A DNA stretch of 52,499 nt from Stenotrophomonas daejeonensis (lineage in GTDB: Bacteria; Pseudomonadota; Gammaproteobacteria; Xanthomonadales; Xanthomonadaceae): the NCBI RefSeq assembly GCF_001431505.1, contig NZ_LDJP01000034.1, positions 1 to 52,499 on the forward strand. The letters run 5' to 3'. Every line of letters begins with the position of its first letter. The first letter of the stretch is position 1. Positions 40,504-48,962 of this stretch are shown in pieces. The notes under the pieces were generated by a model. The model was not told the DNA's origin. It saw only the letters and a program-made list of their open reading frames with translations, and made no database searches. The position numbers and the translations under genes are program-made.

Positions 40504-42630
40504 ATGCGCGTATTCCCCCGGCCGGCCCTGCTGGCGCTGGCCATCGTCGTTTCCCTTCCCGCGGCCGCCTTCGCCGAAACCCTGCCGGCCGACGCCGATG
40601 GCACCCGCACCCTGGATGCGGTGGACGTGCGCGGCGTGCGCGTGCAGGGCTATGCCGCGCCGGTCACCAACGTCGGCCTGAAGCTGCCGGTGAGCCAGCG
40701 CGAGACGCCGCAGTCGGTCAGCGTGCTGACCCGCGCGCTGCTGGACGACCTGGCCGCCGACGGGCTGGACGAGGCGATCCTGTTCGTCCCCGGCGTGGCC
40801 CTGCGCCAGTACGACAGCATCGACACCCAGTACATCGCGCGCGGCTTCGAGATCACCAACTACCAGCTCGACGGCCTGCCGGCCACGCTCGGCCGCGCCA
40901 AGCCGCGGCTGGCGATGTACGACCGCGTGGAAGTGCTGCGCGGCGCGGCCGGCCTGCTCAACGGCGCCGGCGACCCCGGCGGCGTGGTCAACCTGGTGCG
41001 CAAGCACCCGACTGCCGAATGGGCCGGCAACGCCGAGTTCTCCGCCGGTTCGTGGAACCGCTACCGCGTGCTGGGCGACGTCGGCGGCCCGTTGAACGCC
41101 GAGGGCAGCCTGCGCGGCCGCGCGGTGGTCGAGCACGAGGACAAGGACCTGTTCCAGCGCGGCGCCGACTACCGCTACACGCTGGGCTACGGCGTGCTGG
41201 AAACCGACATTTCCGACGACGGCCGCTTCAGCGTCGGCGTCAGCTACGAGAAGCTGCAGACCACGCCGGTCTGGAGCGGGCTGCCGCGCCACGAAGATGG
41301 CCGCGCGCTGGACGTGTCGCCGCGCACCGCGCTGGAGCCGGCCTGGCAGGACGTGACCACGCAGGGCCGCCAGCTGTTCGCCGAGCTCGACCAGGGGCTG
41401 GGCGAGAACTGGCGCCTGCGGGTGTCGGCGCAGTACGCCAGGGAAAACGGCCGCTACCTGGTCGGCAACGGCTGGGGCGCGATCGCCGACGACGGCTCGG
41501 GCTGGTCGATCACCCCGACACTGCAATACCGCGACTACGGCAACCAGAGCCTGGACGCGGCCGTGCTGGGCGGCTTCCAGGCATGGGGCCGGCAGCACGA
41601 CGTGATCGTCGGCGCCAACTGGAACCGCAGCAACACCGACGCCAGCGGCCTGGATTTCGCCGAATCGTGGGCCATCGCCGACGTGCACGCCTTCGATCCC
41701 CACGCATTGCCGCGCCCCACCCAACTGCTGCAGGACAGCTACTGGAGCGGCCGCTACACCACCACCCAGGAAGGCGTGTACAGCGTGCTGCGGCTGCGCC
41801 CGGCGCAGCGCCTGACCGCGTTGTTGGGGCTGCGCTACAGCCGCTGGAACGATGACGGGCTGGAGCTGGAGCCGGTCGCCTGGGTCAGCTCCGACTACGG
41901 CGACACCCACCTCGGCGGCTATGCCGGGCTGGTGTACGAGCTGGACGCGCACTGGTCGCTCTACGCCAGCTACGCCGATGTCTTCCAGGTGCAGAGCGAG
42001 CGCGGCACCGATGGCCAGCTACCGCCGATGCAGGGCGATGCGCTGGAAGCCGGCGTCAAGGGCGACTGGTTCGACGGCGCGCTCAATGCCTCGTTCGCCG
42101 TGTTCGACATCCGCCAGAAGGACCGCGCCCAGCTCGACGCCTCGCAGCTGCCCGGCGCCTGCAACGGCGACAACTGCTACGTCGCCCAGGGCGAGGTGAG
42201 CAGCCGCGGCTTCGAGGCCACGCTCGCCGGCCGCATCGCCGAAGGGGTGGACGTCAGTGCCGGCTATACGTGGAACAAGCAGGAGTATTCGCGCGACGCG
42301 GACCTGCAGGGCCAGCCGTTCAACACCTGGGCGCCGAAGCAGATGCTGCGGCTGTGGGCCAGCTGGCGGCCGCAGGCCGCGGCGGACTGGTCGTTCGGCC
42401 TCGGCGCGAGCTGGCAGACCGAGACCGAGGCCAGTGGCGGCATCGCGCAGCCGGCCTATGCGCTGTGGCATGCGCGCGCCGGCTACCGCTTCGACGCGTG
42501 CTGGAGCCTGGCGTTGAACGTGGACAACCTGTTCGACAAGGACTACTGGCAGACCGTCGGCCCCACCGGCTGGGGCAACTTCCGCGGCGAGCCGCGCAGC
42601 GCCACCGCCACCGTGCGCTACCGCTTCTGA
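40504..42630 (+). CDS. TonB-dependent siderophore receptor (second of two)
   Basis: A 708-residue outer-membrane receptor with signal peptide MRVFPRPALLALAIVVSLPAAAFA, a TonB-box-like LDAVDVRG, the plug (LPVSQRETPQSVSVLTRALLDDLAADGLDEAILFVPGV, YIARGFEITNYQLDGLPA, VEVLRGAAGLLNGAGDPGGVVNLVRK) and a 22-strand barrel ending in YRF. The plug sequence is of the FhuE/FpvA/PupA type. It is unrelated in detail to the first receptor of the operon, so the two may take different ferric siderophores. The stop-start spacing (TGAGATG) means coupled translation with the esterase. Confidence 0.9.
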   Translation: MRVFPRPALLALAIVVSLPAAAFAETLPADADGTRTLDAVDVRGVRVQGYAAPVTNVGLKLPVSQRETPQSVSVLTRALLDDLAADGLDEAILFVPGVALRQYDSIDTQYIARGFEITNYQLDGLPATLGRAKPRLAMYDRVEVLRGAAGLLNGAGDPGGVVNLVRKHPTAEWAGNAEFSAGSWNRYRVLGDVGGPLNAEGSLRGRAVVEHEDKDLFQRGADYRYTLGYGVLETDISDDGRFSVGVSYEKLQTTPVWSGLPRHEDGRALDVSPRTALEPAWQDVTTQGRQLFAELDQGLGENWRLRVSAQYARENGRYLVGNGWGAIADDGSGWSITPTLQYRDYGNQSLDAAVLGGFQAWGRQHDVIVGANWNRSNTDASGLDFAESWAIADVHAFDPHALPRPTQLLQDSYWSGRYTTTQEGVYSVLRLRPAQRLTALLGLRYSRWNDDGLELEPVAWVSSDYGDTHLGGYAGLVYELDAHWSLYASYADVFQVQSERGTDGQLPPMQGDALEAGVKGDWFDGALNASFAVFDIRQKDRAQLDASQLPGACNGDNCYVAQGEVSSRGFEATLAGRIAEGVDVSAGYTWNKQEYSRDADLQGQPFNTWAPKQMLRLWASWRPQAAADWSFGLGASWQTETEASGGIAQPAYALWHARAGYRFDACWSLALNVDNLFDKDYWQTVGPTGWGNFRGEPRSATATVRYRF

Positions 42631-42699
42631 CCGGGGCCGGACCATGCCGCATCCGCATCCGCATTTCCGTCGCGCGTCCCGTTTCCGTGGAGTGATCGC

Positions 42700-42990
42700 A
42701 TGACCCCGTGGTTGGCCGTCGCCGCCGTGCTGTCGTGCCTGGCCGGCACGCTGCTGTCGTACCTGGCCTCGCCGCAGCAGCAGCTGCGCGCGGCCGGGCC
42801 GTGGCCGGTACGGCGGTCGTGGTGGCCGGGCATCGCCTGCCTGCTGCTGTCGTTGCCGCTGTTCCTGCGGGTGCTGGCGCCGGTGGAAGCGGTGGCCGGC
42901 TGGAGCGTGCTGGCGATGCTGTTCTGGTCGCTGTGGCCGTTCCTGGGCGCGTGGCGTGCCCGCGTGCGTGCGCGGAGGACGGCGGCATGA
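42700..42990 (+). CDS. Small membrane protein of siderophore operon, DUF3325-like
   Basis: A 96-residue protein with three hydrophobic segments (WLAVAAVLSCLAGTLLSYLAS, WPGIACLLLSLPLFLRVLA and WSVLAMLFWSLWPFLGAW) and a basic tail. It resembles in size and pattern the DUF3325 proteins encoded with PepSY proteins and TonB receptors. Its stop overlaps the next start (ATGA). Function is unknown; a part in ferric-siderophore or iron handling at the inner membrane is inferred from context. Confidence 0.65.
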   Translation: MTPWLAVAAVLSCLAGTLLSYLASPQQQLRAAGPWPVRRSWWPGIACLLLSLPLFLRVLAPVEAVAGWSVLAMLFWSLWPFLGAWRARVRARRTAA

Positions 42991-43292
42991 ACGACGACGC
43001 GCGGGTGCGGCTGCAGAGCCGCCACTGGTTCGGCAAGACGATGGCCGGCGCGGTGCTGGGCTTCGGCCTGGCGCTGGCGCTGTCCGGCCTGTTCGCATGG
43101 CTGGGGCCGGACGGCATCGCCGGGGGCGGCGGCAAGGTCCAGTTCAGCATGTGGCTGATGGCGCCGGTGTGGGCGCTGGTGCTGTCCTTCGTCTACCTGT
43201 TCCGCGACAGCCTGCGGGCGTGGTTGTGGCTGGGTGCGGCCAACGCGCTGGCGTTCGCCGCGTTGTGGTGCGTGCGTTGGACGATGGCGTGA
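42987..43292 (+). CDS. Small membrane protein of siderophore operon, DUF3649-like
   Basis: A 101-residue protein with about three membrane segments (GKTMAGAVLGFGLALALSGLFAWLG, FSMWLMAPVWALVLSFVYLF and AWLWLGAANALAFAALWCV) joined by short loops. The size, topology and position just before a PepSY protein match DUF3649 (iron transporter) genes. It overlaps the preceding gene by four bases and ends ten bases before the PepSY gene. The role is inferred from context. Confidence 0.65.
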   Translation: MNDDARVRLQSRHWFGKTMAGAVLGFGLALALSGLFAWLGPDGIAGGGGKVQFSMWLMAPVWALVLSFVYLFRDSLRAWLWLGAANALAFAALWCVRWTMA

Positions 43293-43302
43293 GGAGCAGG
43301 GC

Positions 43303-44859
43303 ATGAAGATCCGCAGCGACATCATCAAGGTCTACAAGGACGTGCACATCTGGATCGGCATCGCCAGCGGGCTGATGCTGTTCATCGCCTTCTATGCCGG
43401 CGCGATCACCATGTTCGAGAAGCCGCTGGAACGCTGGGCCACGCCGCCGTCCACGCTGTCGGCGGCGCCGCCGCTGGAGCGGGCCGATGCGCTGGTCGAA
43501 GCGGTTCTGGCCGCGCACCCGCAGGCGGCGGCGCGTTATTTCGTCTCGGTGCAACCGGCCGCCGACCAGCCGGCGCGCGTGTACTGGCAGGAGCGCGGCA
43601 AGGGCCGCCGCGAGTTCAAGGAGTACGGCGCCAGCTTCGCCGCCGACGGCAGCCTGCAGGTGGAGCAGACCCGCAAGGCGCCGGTGGCGCAGCTGGTGGA
43701 CACGCTGCACCAGCTGGTCGGCCTGCCGTTCCCCGACGCGGTGGCGCGGCCGATCATGGGCGCGGTGGCGCTGGCCTATGCGGTGGCGCTGGTGTCCGGC
43801 CTGATCGTGCTGTTGCCGACCATCGCCCGCGACGTGTTCGCGCTGCGCATCGGCAAGAACATCAAGCGCCTGTGGCTGGACGTGCACAACGCGCTGGGCC
43901 TGTTCAGCCTGCCATTCCACGTCGTCATCGCGTTGACCAGCGTGGTGTTCGCCTTCCACGACCAGTTCTACGACGCGCAGGATGCGGTGGTGTATCCCAA
44001 TGGCATTCAGTGGGGCGGGCATGAAGATGCGCCCGCCGGTGGGCGCGTGCTGCTGGCCGCCGAACTGCTGCGCCGGGTGGAGGTGCAGCTGCCGGGTTTC
44101 GAGGTGTACGGCTTCGGTTTCCAGCGTGACCAAGAGGGCCACGTCGAGGCCAGCGTGAGCGGCCTTGACGTGCGCCGCGGCACCCGCGCGCGCACCTACA
44201 TGCAGACCCACCTCGACCCCTACACCGGGGAGGTCGACCCGCACGACCTGCCGGGCCGCATGGAAGGCTGGGACGAGGCGGTCAACGCCTTCTTCGCCCT
44301 GCATTTCGGCAGCTTCGGCGGCAACCCGGTGCGCTGGCTGTACCTGCTGATGGGCCTGGCCGGCGCGGTGCTGTTCTACAGCGGCAACCTGCTGTGGGTG
44401 GAATCGCGGCGGCGCAAGCGCAAGGGCGCGGAAACGCCGGTGCAGAAGCGTTCGGCATGGGCGCTGGCCTGTTTGACCGTCGGCGTGTCGCTGGGCTGCG
44501 TGGCCGGCATTTCCGCCACGTTGGCCGCAGCCAAGTGGTTGCCGGCGCTGGTGGGCGACCTGAAGGCGTGGCACACCGGCATCTACTACGCGGTGTTCGT
44601 GGCGGCGGTGGCGTGGGCGTTCGCGCGCGGCGCATCACGCGGCGCGGTGGAACTGCTGGTGGCCAGCGCGGTGTTGACCTTGCTGATTCCCCTGTCCAGT
44701 TTGGCCGGCCACTGGAACATCGGCGGCACGTGGAGCCACCCCGGCAGCTGGCCGGTGGACGCCACCGCGCTGCTGGCGGTGCCGGTGCTGCTGTATCTGG
44801 CACGCCACACCCGCAGGCGCATGCGGCAAGGCCACAACGACAGCGTCTGGGCGCAATGA
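43303..44859 (+). CDS. PepSY-associated transmembrane protein (PiuB-like)
   Basis: A 518-residue inner-membrane protein with the PepSY_TM architecture: KVYKDVHIWIGIASGLMLFIAFYAGAITMF (first helix with conserved histidine), LWLDVHNALGLFSLPFHVVIALTSVVFAFHD (second repeat with two histidines), a PepSY-like periplasmic segment (QTHLDPYTGEV), ALHFGSFGG and three to four further helices. PiuB/FoxB-type proteins reduce or process ferric siderophores at the inner membrane; heme is likely bound by the helix histidines (inference). The ATG at 43303 is preceded by GAGGAGCAGG. It is the last gene of the operon and is followed at 44868 by a long REP dimer. Confidence 0.85.
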   Translation: MKIRSDIIKVYKDVHIWIGIASGLMLFIAFYAGAITMFEKPLERWATPPSTLSAAPPLERADALVEAVLAAHPQAAARYFVSVQPAADQPARVYWQERGKGRREFKEYGASFAADGSLQVEQTRKAPVAQLVDTLHQLVGLPFPDAVARPIMGAVALAYAVALVSGLIVLLPTIARDVFALRIGKNIKRLWLDVHNALGLFSLPFHVVIALTSVVFAFHDQFYDAQDAVVYPNGIQWGGHEDAPAGGRVLLAAELLRRVEVQLPGFEVYGFGFQRDQEGHVEASVSGLDVRRGTRARTYMQTHLDPYTGEVDPHDLPGRMEGWDEAVNAFFALHFGSFGGNPVRWLYLLMGLAGAVLFYSGNLLWVESRRRKRKGAETPVQKRSAWALACLTVGVSLGCVAGISATLAAAKWLPALVGDLKAWHTGIYYAVFVAAVAWAFARGASRGAVELLVASAVLTLLIPLSSLAGHWNIGGTWSHPGSWPVDATALLAVPVLLYLARHTRRRMRQGHNDSVWAQ

Positions 44860-44867
44860 ACGAACCG

Positions 44868-44937
44868 CAGGAGCGCACCTTGGTGCGCGATGAAGCTTTC
44901 CCGGTAGAGCCCCATCGCGCACCAAGGTGCGCTCCTA
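44868..44937. repeat. Long dimeric GTAG REP between the PepSY gene and phhA
   Basis: Arms CAGGAGCGCACCTTGGTGCGCGATG (44868-44892) and its near-perfect complement ending CTCCTAC (44912-44937). The linker contains GAAGCTTTCCCGG (44892-44904), as in the repeat at 5510. It lies between convergent genes and probably serves as their shared transcript end. Confidence 0.8.
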
Positions 44938-44946
44938 CGGGGTGCC

Positions 44947-45837
44947 CTACACGTCGCCGTCGCTGGCCCAGCCTTCGCCGCTGCCGCGCTGGAATACGTT
45001 GTCGCCGTCCTGCACGTCGCCGGCGGGGACGTGGTCCCGTGCCGCCAGCTTCGCGTAGATCGGGGTGAAGTCCGGCGCGGTGGCGGCCATCAGCTGCTCG
45101 AAGCCGTCGATGACGAAGTAGGTCTTCTGGAAGGTGTCGATGCGGTAGCGGGTGCGCATGATCCGCTCCAGGTCGAAGCCAATCCGGTTCGGCGCGGCCG
45201 ATTCCAGCGAATGCAGCGATTCGCCCTTCGACGAGACGATGCCGGCGCCGTAGATGCGCAGGCCCTCGGCGGTGTTCATCAGGCCGAATTCCACCGTGTA
45301 CCAGTACAGCCGGGTCAGGTTCTGCAAGGCTTCGGGGCCGATCGCGTGCGCCTTGACCCCGCCGCGGCCGTAGGCGGCCATGTAGTCGGCGAACACCGGG
45401 TTCATCAGCAGCGGCACGTGGCCGAACAGATCGTGGAACAGGTCCGGTTCGGCGATGTAGTCGATCTGCTCGGGGCGGCGGATCCACCACGTCACCGGGA
45501 AGCGGCGGTGCGCCAGGTGCTCGAAGAAATCCAGTTCCGGCAGCAGCCCTTCCACGCCCACCAGGGTCCAGCCGGTGGCCGCGCCCAGCACCTCGTTGAG
45601 CTGGTCGAAGCGCGGGATCATGTGCTCGCTCATGCCCATCTCGTCCTGCGCGTCGAGGAACTCGCGGCAGGCGCGGCCGACCAGCAGCTCGCGCTGGCGG
45701 CGGTACAGCGTGCTCCAGGTGGCATGGTCGTCGGCGCTGTAGCCATCCCACGGCTGCTCGATCACGGCGGTGGTGTAGACCGGCACGTAACCCTTGTCGG
45801 TCTGTTGGTGTTCGACGCGGCGCGGGGCGGTGTCCAT
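44947..45837 (-). CDS. phhA: Phenylalanine 4-monooxygenase
   Basis: A 296-residue pterin-dependent aromatic amino acid hydroxylase, converting phenylalanine to tyrosine with tetrahydrobiopterin and iron. The iron ligands are seen as H135 and H140 (DLFHDLFGHVPLL) and E183 (YTVEFGL); other conserved blocks are QQTDKGYVPVYTTAVIEQPWDGYSADDHATW and FQKTYFVIDGFEQL. It is cytoplasmic and of the usual bacterial length. A divergently transcribed Lrp/AsnC regulator sits 130 bases upstream with palindromes between them; in related bacteria such regulators control phenylalanine catabolism. No phhB or phhC is adjacent. The stop is TAG within GTAG. Confidence 0.92.
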   Translation of the reverse strand: MDTAPRRVEHQQTDKGYVPVYTTAVIEQPWDGYSADDHATWSTLYRRQRELLVGRACREFLDAQDEMGMSEHMIPRFDQLNEVLGAATGWTLVGVEGLLPELDFFEHLAHRRFPVTWWIRRPEQIDYIAEPDLFHDLFGHVPLLMNPVFADYMAAYGRGGVKAHAIGPEALQNLTRLYWYTVEFGLMNTAEGLRIYGAGIVSSKGESLHSLESAAPNRIGFDLERIMRTRYRIDTFQKTYFVIDGFEQLMAATAPDFTPIYAKLAARDHVPAGDVQDGDNVFQRGSGEGWASDGDV

Positions 45838-45925
45838 GACGGGGCCTTCCGGTGGAGTGGATTCCCGATGGTAGGAAGCCGGCCGCGCAACAGGTGTGCG
45901 AAATTGCGTCGATATGCCGCCGTGG

Positions 45926-45963
45926 CGCAATATTGTTGCGTCGTTTCGATGTTGCGGGGCAAC
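45926..45963. promoter_or_regulatory. Palindromic sites between phhA and the Lrp/AsnC regulator
   Basis: CGCAA-TATTG-TTGCG (45926-45940) and GTTGC-GGG-GCAAC (45951-45963), both with the core GCAA/TTGC. A related half-site AATTGCG lies at 45902. They lie 5 to 40 bases upstream of the regulator start and would suit autoregulation and control of phhA (inference). Confidence 0.5.
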
Positions 45964-45967
45964 AATA

Positions 45968-46453
45968 ATGGAGTCCATCGCGCTTGACCGCACGGATCTG
46001 CGCCTGCTGGCGGAGATCCAGCAACACGGCCGCGCCACCAATGCCGAACTGGCCGCGCGGGTGAACCTGTCGCCCTCGGCCTGCCTGCGCCGGGTGCAGC
46101 GGCTGGAGGCCGAGGGCGTGATCGCCGGCTACGGCGCGCGGCTGGAGCCGCGCCGGATCGGCCTGGGCCTGCAGGCGTTCGTGCGGGTGCAGCTGTCCAA
46201 GCACGGGCAGGCGGCCATCGACCACTTCGTCGAGGCGGTGCAGCTGTGGGACGAGGTGGTGGCTTGCCACGCGCTCACCGGCGACATGGACTACCTGCTG
46301 CACGTCTATGTGCGCGACCTCGACCACTTCTCCGCGTTCCTGCTGGACAAGCTGCTCAACGCCGCCGGCGTGGCCGACGTCAATTCCAGCTTCGTGCTGC
46401 GCACGGTCAAGGAGTTCCGCGCGCTGCCGCTGGCGCAGCTCGGGAGGAGTTGA
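45968..46453 (+). CDS. Lrp/AsnC-family transcriptional regulator
   Basis: A 161-residue Lrp/AsnC regulator: an N-terminal helix-turn-helix (LDRTDLRLLAEIQQHGRATNAELAARVNLSPSACLRRVQRLEAEGVI) and a C-terminal RAM ligand domain (VRVQLSKHGQAAIDHFVEAV, VVACHALTGDMDYLLHVYVRDLDHFSAFL). The specific conserved GDMDYLLHV is typical of the amino-acid-responsive branch. It is divergent from phenylalanine hydroxylase, so phenylalanine or tyrosine is the likely ligand (inference). Start 45968 is the first methionine before the DNA-binding domain. Confidence 0.88.
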   Translation: MESIALDRTDLRLLAEIQQHGRATNAELAARVNLSPSACLRRVQRLEAEGVIAGYGARLEPRRIGLGLQAFVRVQLSKHGQAAIDHFVEAVQLWDEVVACHALTGDMDYLLHVYVRDLDHFSAFLLDKLLNAAGVADVNSSFVLRTVKEFRALPLAQLGRS

Positions 46454-46542
46454 ACCGCAGCAGGCGCGCGGATTGATCGACATCATGGTGGCGCTGGCGG
46501 CAGGCGCGGAGCATGCCGGCCACACCCCAACGAGAAACCCCC

Positions 46543-47772
46543 ATGTCGATCCGCCTCCTCCCCGTCCTGCCCCTGTTGCTGGCCGCCGCGCCGGCCATCG
46601 CGGCCGATGACGGCGGCAAGCCGCTGCTGGACCTGCGCTACCGCTACGAGCACGTGGAGCAGGGCGGGATCGCCCGCGATGCCGATGCGCACACCGCGCG
46701 CCTGCGGCTGGGGTACCGCACCGTACGCTGGCACGGCTGGTCGGCGCTGGGCGAGGTCGATGGCGTCGCCCACCTCGGCGGCGGGCGCTTCAACGACACC
46801 CGCAACGGCCGCGGCCAATACCCGACGGTGGCCGACCCGGATGGCGCCGAACTCAACCAGGCGCTGCTGCGCTACGACGGTGCGCACGGCAACGTGCAGC
46901 TCGGCCGCCAGCGCATCAACCTCGGCAACCAGCGCTTCGTCGGCGGCTCCGGCTGGCGCCAGAACGAACAGACCTACGACGGTGCGCTGGCCGAATGGAC
47001 GCCGGCCGCGCAATGGAAGCTGGCCTACGCCTTCGTCACCAACATCAATACCGTGTTCGGCCCGGACGAACCGGCCACGCCCAGTGCCACCGCGCCGGCC
47101 AACATCCACGGCGACAGCCACCTGCTGCAGGCGACGTTCGCGCCCGCCGACGCGCTGGCGATCACCGGCTACCACTACCGGCTCGACCTGGAGAACATCG
47201 CCGTGGCCGCCGCCGCACCGCGCGGCACCCTGTCCGCCGACACCACCGGCCTGCGCCTGCAGGGCGGCCGCGGCGCGCTCGGCTACGTGCTGGAGCACGC
47301 ACGGCAGGTGGACGGCCACGGCAACCCGTGGGCGCTGGACAGCCACTATTGGCTGGGCGAAGCCAGCTACGCCGGCGCCCGTGCCAAGGGCACGGCCGGT
47401 GTCGAGGTGCTGGGTGCCGGCCACGGCACCGCCGCCAATGGCGCCTTCCAGACGCCGCTGGCCACCAAGCACGCATTCCAGGGCTGGGCCGACCAGTTCG
47501 GCACCACCCCGGCCGACGGCCTGCGCGATGCCTATGCCGGCATGGCGCTGCCGCTGGCCGGCGGCAAGGCGCAGGCGTGGTACCACGACTTCCGCAGCGA
47601 CCGCGGCAGCTACCGCTACGGGCGCGAATTCGACCTGTCGTGGGAGCGCGCCATCCCGCAGCTGAAGGGCCTGAGCGTGCTGCTCAAGGCCGCACGCTAC
47701 CGCAGCAGTGACGACCTGCGTACCAAGGACGCGGACAAGCTCTGGCTGCAAGTGCAATACAGCCGGATGTAG
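46543..47772 (+). CDS. Alginate_exp-type outer-membrane beta-barrel porin
   Basis: A 409-residue outer-membrane protein with signal peptide MSIRLLPVLPLLLAAAPAIA. The mature part shows alternating beta strands of the alginate_exp/porin family: LLDLRYRYEHVEQGGIARDADAHTARLRLGYRT, LLRYDGAHGNVQLGRQRINLGNQRFVGGSGWRQNEQTYDG, then further strands to a terminal LQVQYSRM. The block GRQRINLGNQRFVG is family-typical. The substrate is unknown; paralogues are general or sugar-related porins. The gene is 90 bases after the lrp-type regulator and probably has its own promoter. The stop TAG is the end of a GTAG REP head. Confidence 0.82.
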   Translation: MSIRLLPVLPLLLAAAPAIAADDGGKPLLDLRYRYEHVEQGGIARDADAHTARLRLGYRTVRWHGWSALGEVDGVAHLGGGRFNDTRNGRGQYPTVADPDGAELNQALLRYDGAHGNVQLGRQRINLGNQRFVGGSGWRQNEQTYDGALAEWTPAAQWKLAYAFVTNINTVFGPDEPATPSATAPANIHGDSHLLQATFAPADALAITGYHYRLDLENIAVAAAAPRGTLSADTTGLRLQGGRGALGYVLEHARQVDGHGNPWALDSHYWLGEASYAGARAKGTAGVEVLGAGHGTAANGAFQTPLATKHAFQGWADQFGTTPADGLRDAYAGMALPLAGGKAQAWYHDFRSDRGSYRYGREFDLSWERAIPQLKGLSVLLKAARYRSSDDLRTKDADKLWLQVQYSRM

Positions 47773-47836
47773 ATGCGGGGCTTGCCCCGCACGGAGGAGC
47801 GCCGGGAAGACCCCATGCGGGGCAAGCCCCGCATCT
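47769..47836. repeat. Dimeric inverted GTAG REP
   Basis: GTAGATGCGGGGCTTGCCCCGCA (47769-47791) and its complement TGCGGGGCAAGCCCCGCATCTAC (47815-47836), spaced by about 23 bases with CCGGGAAGAC in the linker, related to the linker of the other dimers. Its first GTAG contains the stop codon of the porin gene. Confidence 0.85.
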
Positions 47837-47844
47837 ACGGAAAA

Positions 47845-48885
47845 TCAACGTGCCGGCGCGGCGCAGTCCTTTTCCTTGCCACGCAGCTTCTCCAGCCGCG
47901 AACGGCTGTCCTGGCAGCGCTGGTACGCCTCGGCCGCGGCGGCGCTGGCGCGGGCCTGCGCGTCGCGCAGCTGTTGCAGGCGCGCCTGCTGCAAGCGCTG
48001 CACGCCGGCGCGGATCTGCGGCATCGCCGCCATCGCCGCCTTCTCGCCTTCGAGGATGGCGCGGCCGCGCTGCTCGAAATCGGCCGCGCCGATGTCCAGC
48101 ACCTGCGGGCGGATCACCACGTCGGCGCGCGCCAGCTCCTGCTCGCCCAGGCGCTGGCCCATGATCGCGATGGACTGGTTGACCGTGTCCAGCAGGCTGT
48201 CCGGGCGCTGGCCGCTGGCCTTGCTGGAAATGTCCACGGCGATGACGAACTCGGCGCCGAGTTGGCGCGCCGCGTCCACCGGCACCGGGCTGACCACGCC
48301 GCCGTCGACGTAGGTCTTGCCGCCGATGCTGACCGGCTCGAACACGCCCGGCACCGAACTGGATGCGCGCACCGCCTGGCCGACGTTGCCGCGCACGAAC
48401 ACCGCGCGCTCGCCGGTCTCCAGCTGCGTGGCCACCGCCGCGAACGGCTTGCTCAGGCGTTCGGCCGGTTTGTTGTCGACCTGAGCGTTGACGTAGTCCT
48501 GCAGCTTGCGGCCTTCGATCAGCCCGCCGGAAAACAGGCGCACGTCGCGGATGCTGGTCTGGTCCAGCGCCACCGCCTTCTGCTGCATCTCGAACGCGTC
48601 CATGCCGCTGGCGTACAGCGCGCCGACCACGCTGCCGGCACTGGTGCCGGACACCACCACCGGCTCGAAGCCGTTGGCCTCCAGCATCTTGATCACGCCG
48701 ATGTGGGCGAAGCCCTTGGCCGCGCCGCCGCCCAGCGCCACGCCGATCTTCACCGGCGCGACCGGCGTGGCCGGGGCAACCGGCGTCGCAACCGGTGCGG
48801 CGGGCTTGACGTTCCCGCCGCCGCAGGCGGCCAGCAGGCCGAGCAGGGCAAGGGGCAGCAGCAGGCGTGGACGCAGCGGTTTCAT
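47845..48885 (-). CDS. Patatin-like phospholipase, outer-membrane lipoprotein
   Basis: A 346-residue patatin-family lipoprotein (RssA-like). The lipobox is LLAAC (residues 17-21) after signal MKPLRPRLLLPLALLG, and a Pro/Val/Ala linker precedes the catalytic domain. The hydrolase motifs are GVALGGGAAKGFAHIGV (oxyanion hole), GTSAG (80-84, nucleophile S82) and D194 in TYVDGGVVSPVP. A C-terminal coiled coil (about 290-340: RLQQARLQQLRDAQARASAAA) follows. The family has phospholipase A2-like activity; the substrate is unknown. Start 48885 places the lipobox correctly; the frame continues to 48954 without support. Confidence 0.85.
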   Translation of the reverse strand: MKPLRPRLLLPLALLGLLAACGGGNVKPAAPVATPVAPATPVAPVKIGVALGGGAAKGFAHIGVIKMLEANGFEPVVVSGTSAGSVVGALYASGMDAFEMQQKAVALDQTSIRDVRLFSGGLIEGRKLQDYVNAQVDNKPAERLSKPFAAVATQLETGERAVFVRGNVGQAVRASSSVPGVFEPVSIGGKTYVDGGVVSPVPVDAARQLGAEFVIAVDISSKASGQRPDSLLDTVNQSIAIMGQRLGEQELARADVVIRPQVLDIGAADFEQRGRAILEGEKAAMAAMPQIRAGVQRLQQARLQQLRDAQARASAAAAEAYQRCQDSRSRLEKLRGKEKDCAAPAR

Positions 48886-48962
48886 CGACGGGCGGCGGGC
48901 TCGGGAAAGGGCGAGAGCATACCCGCAACTGGCACAATCGCGGCCAACGGCCACGGCGCGAC

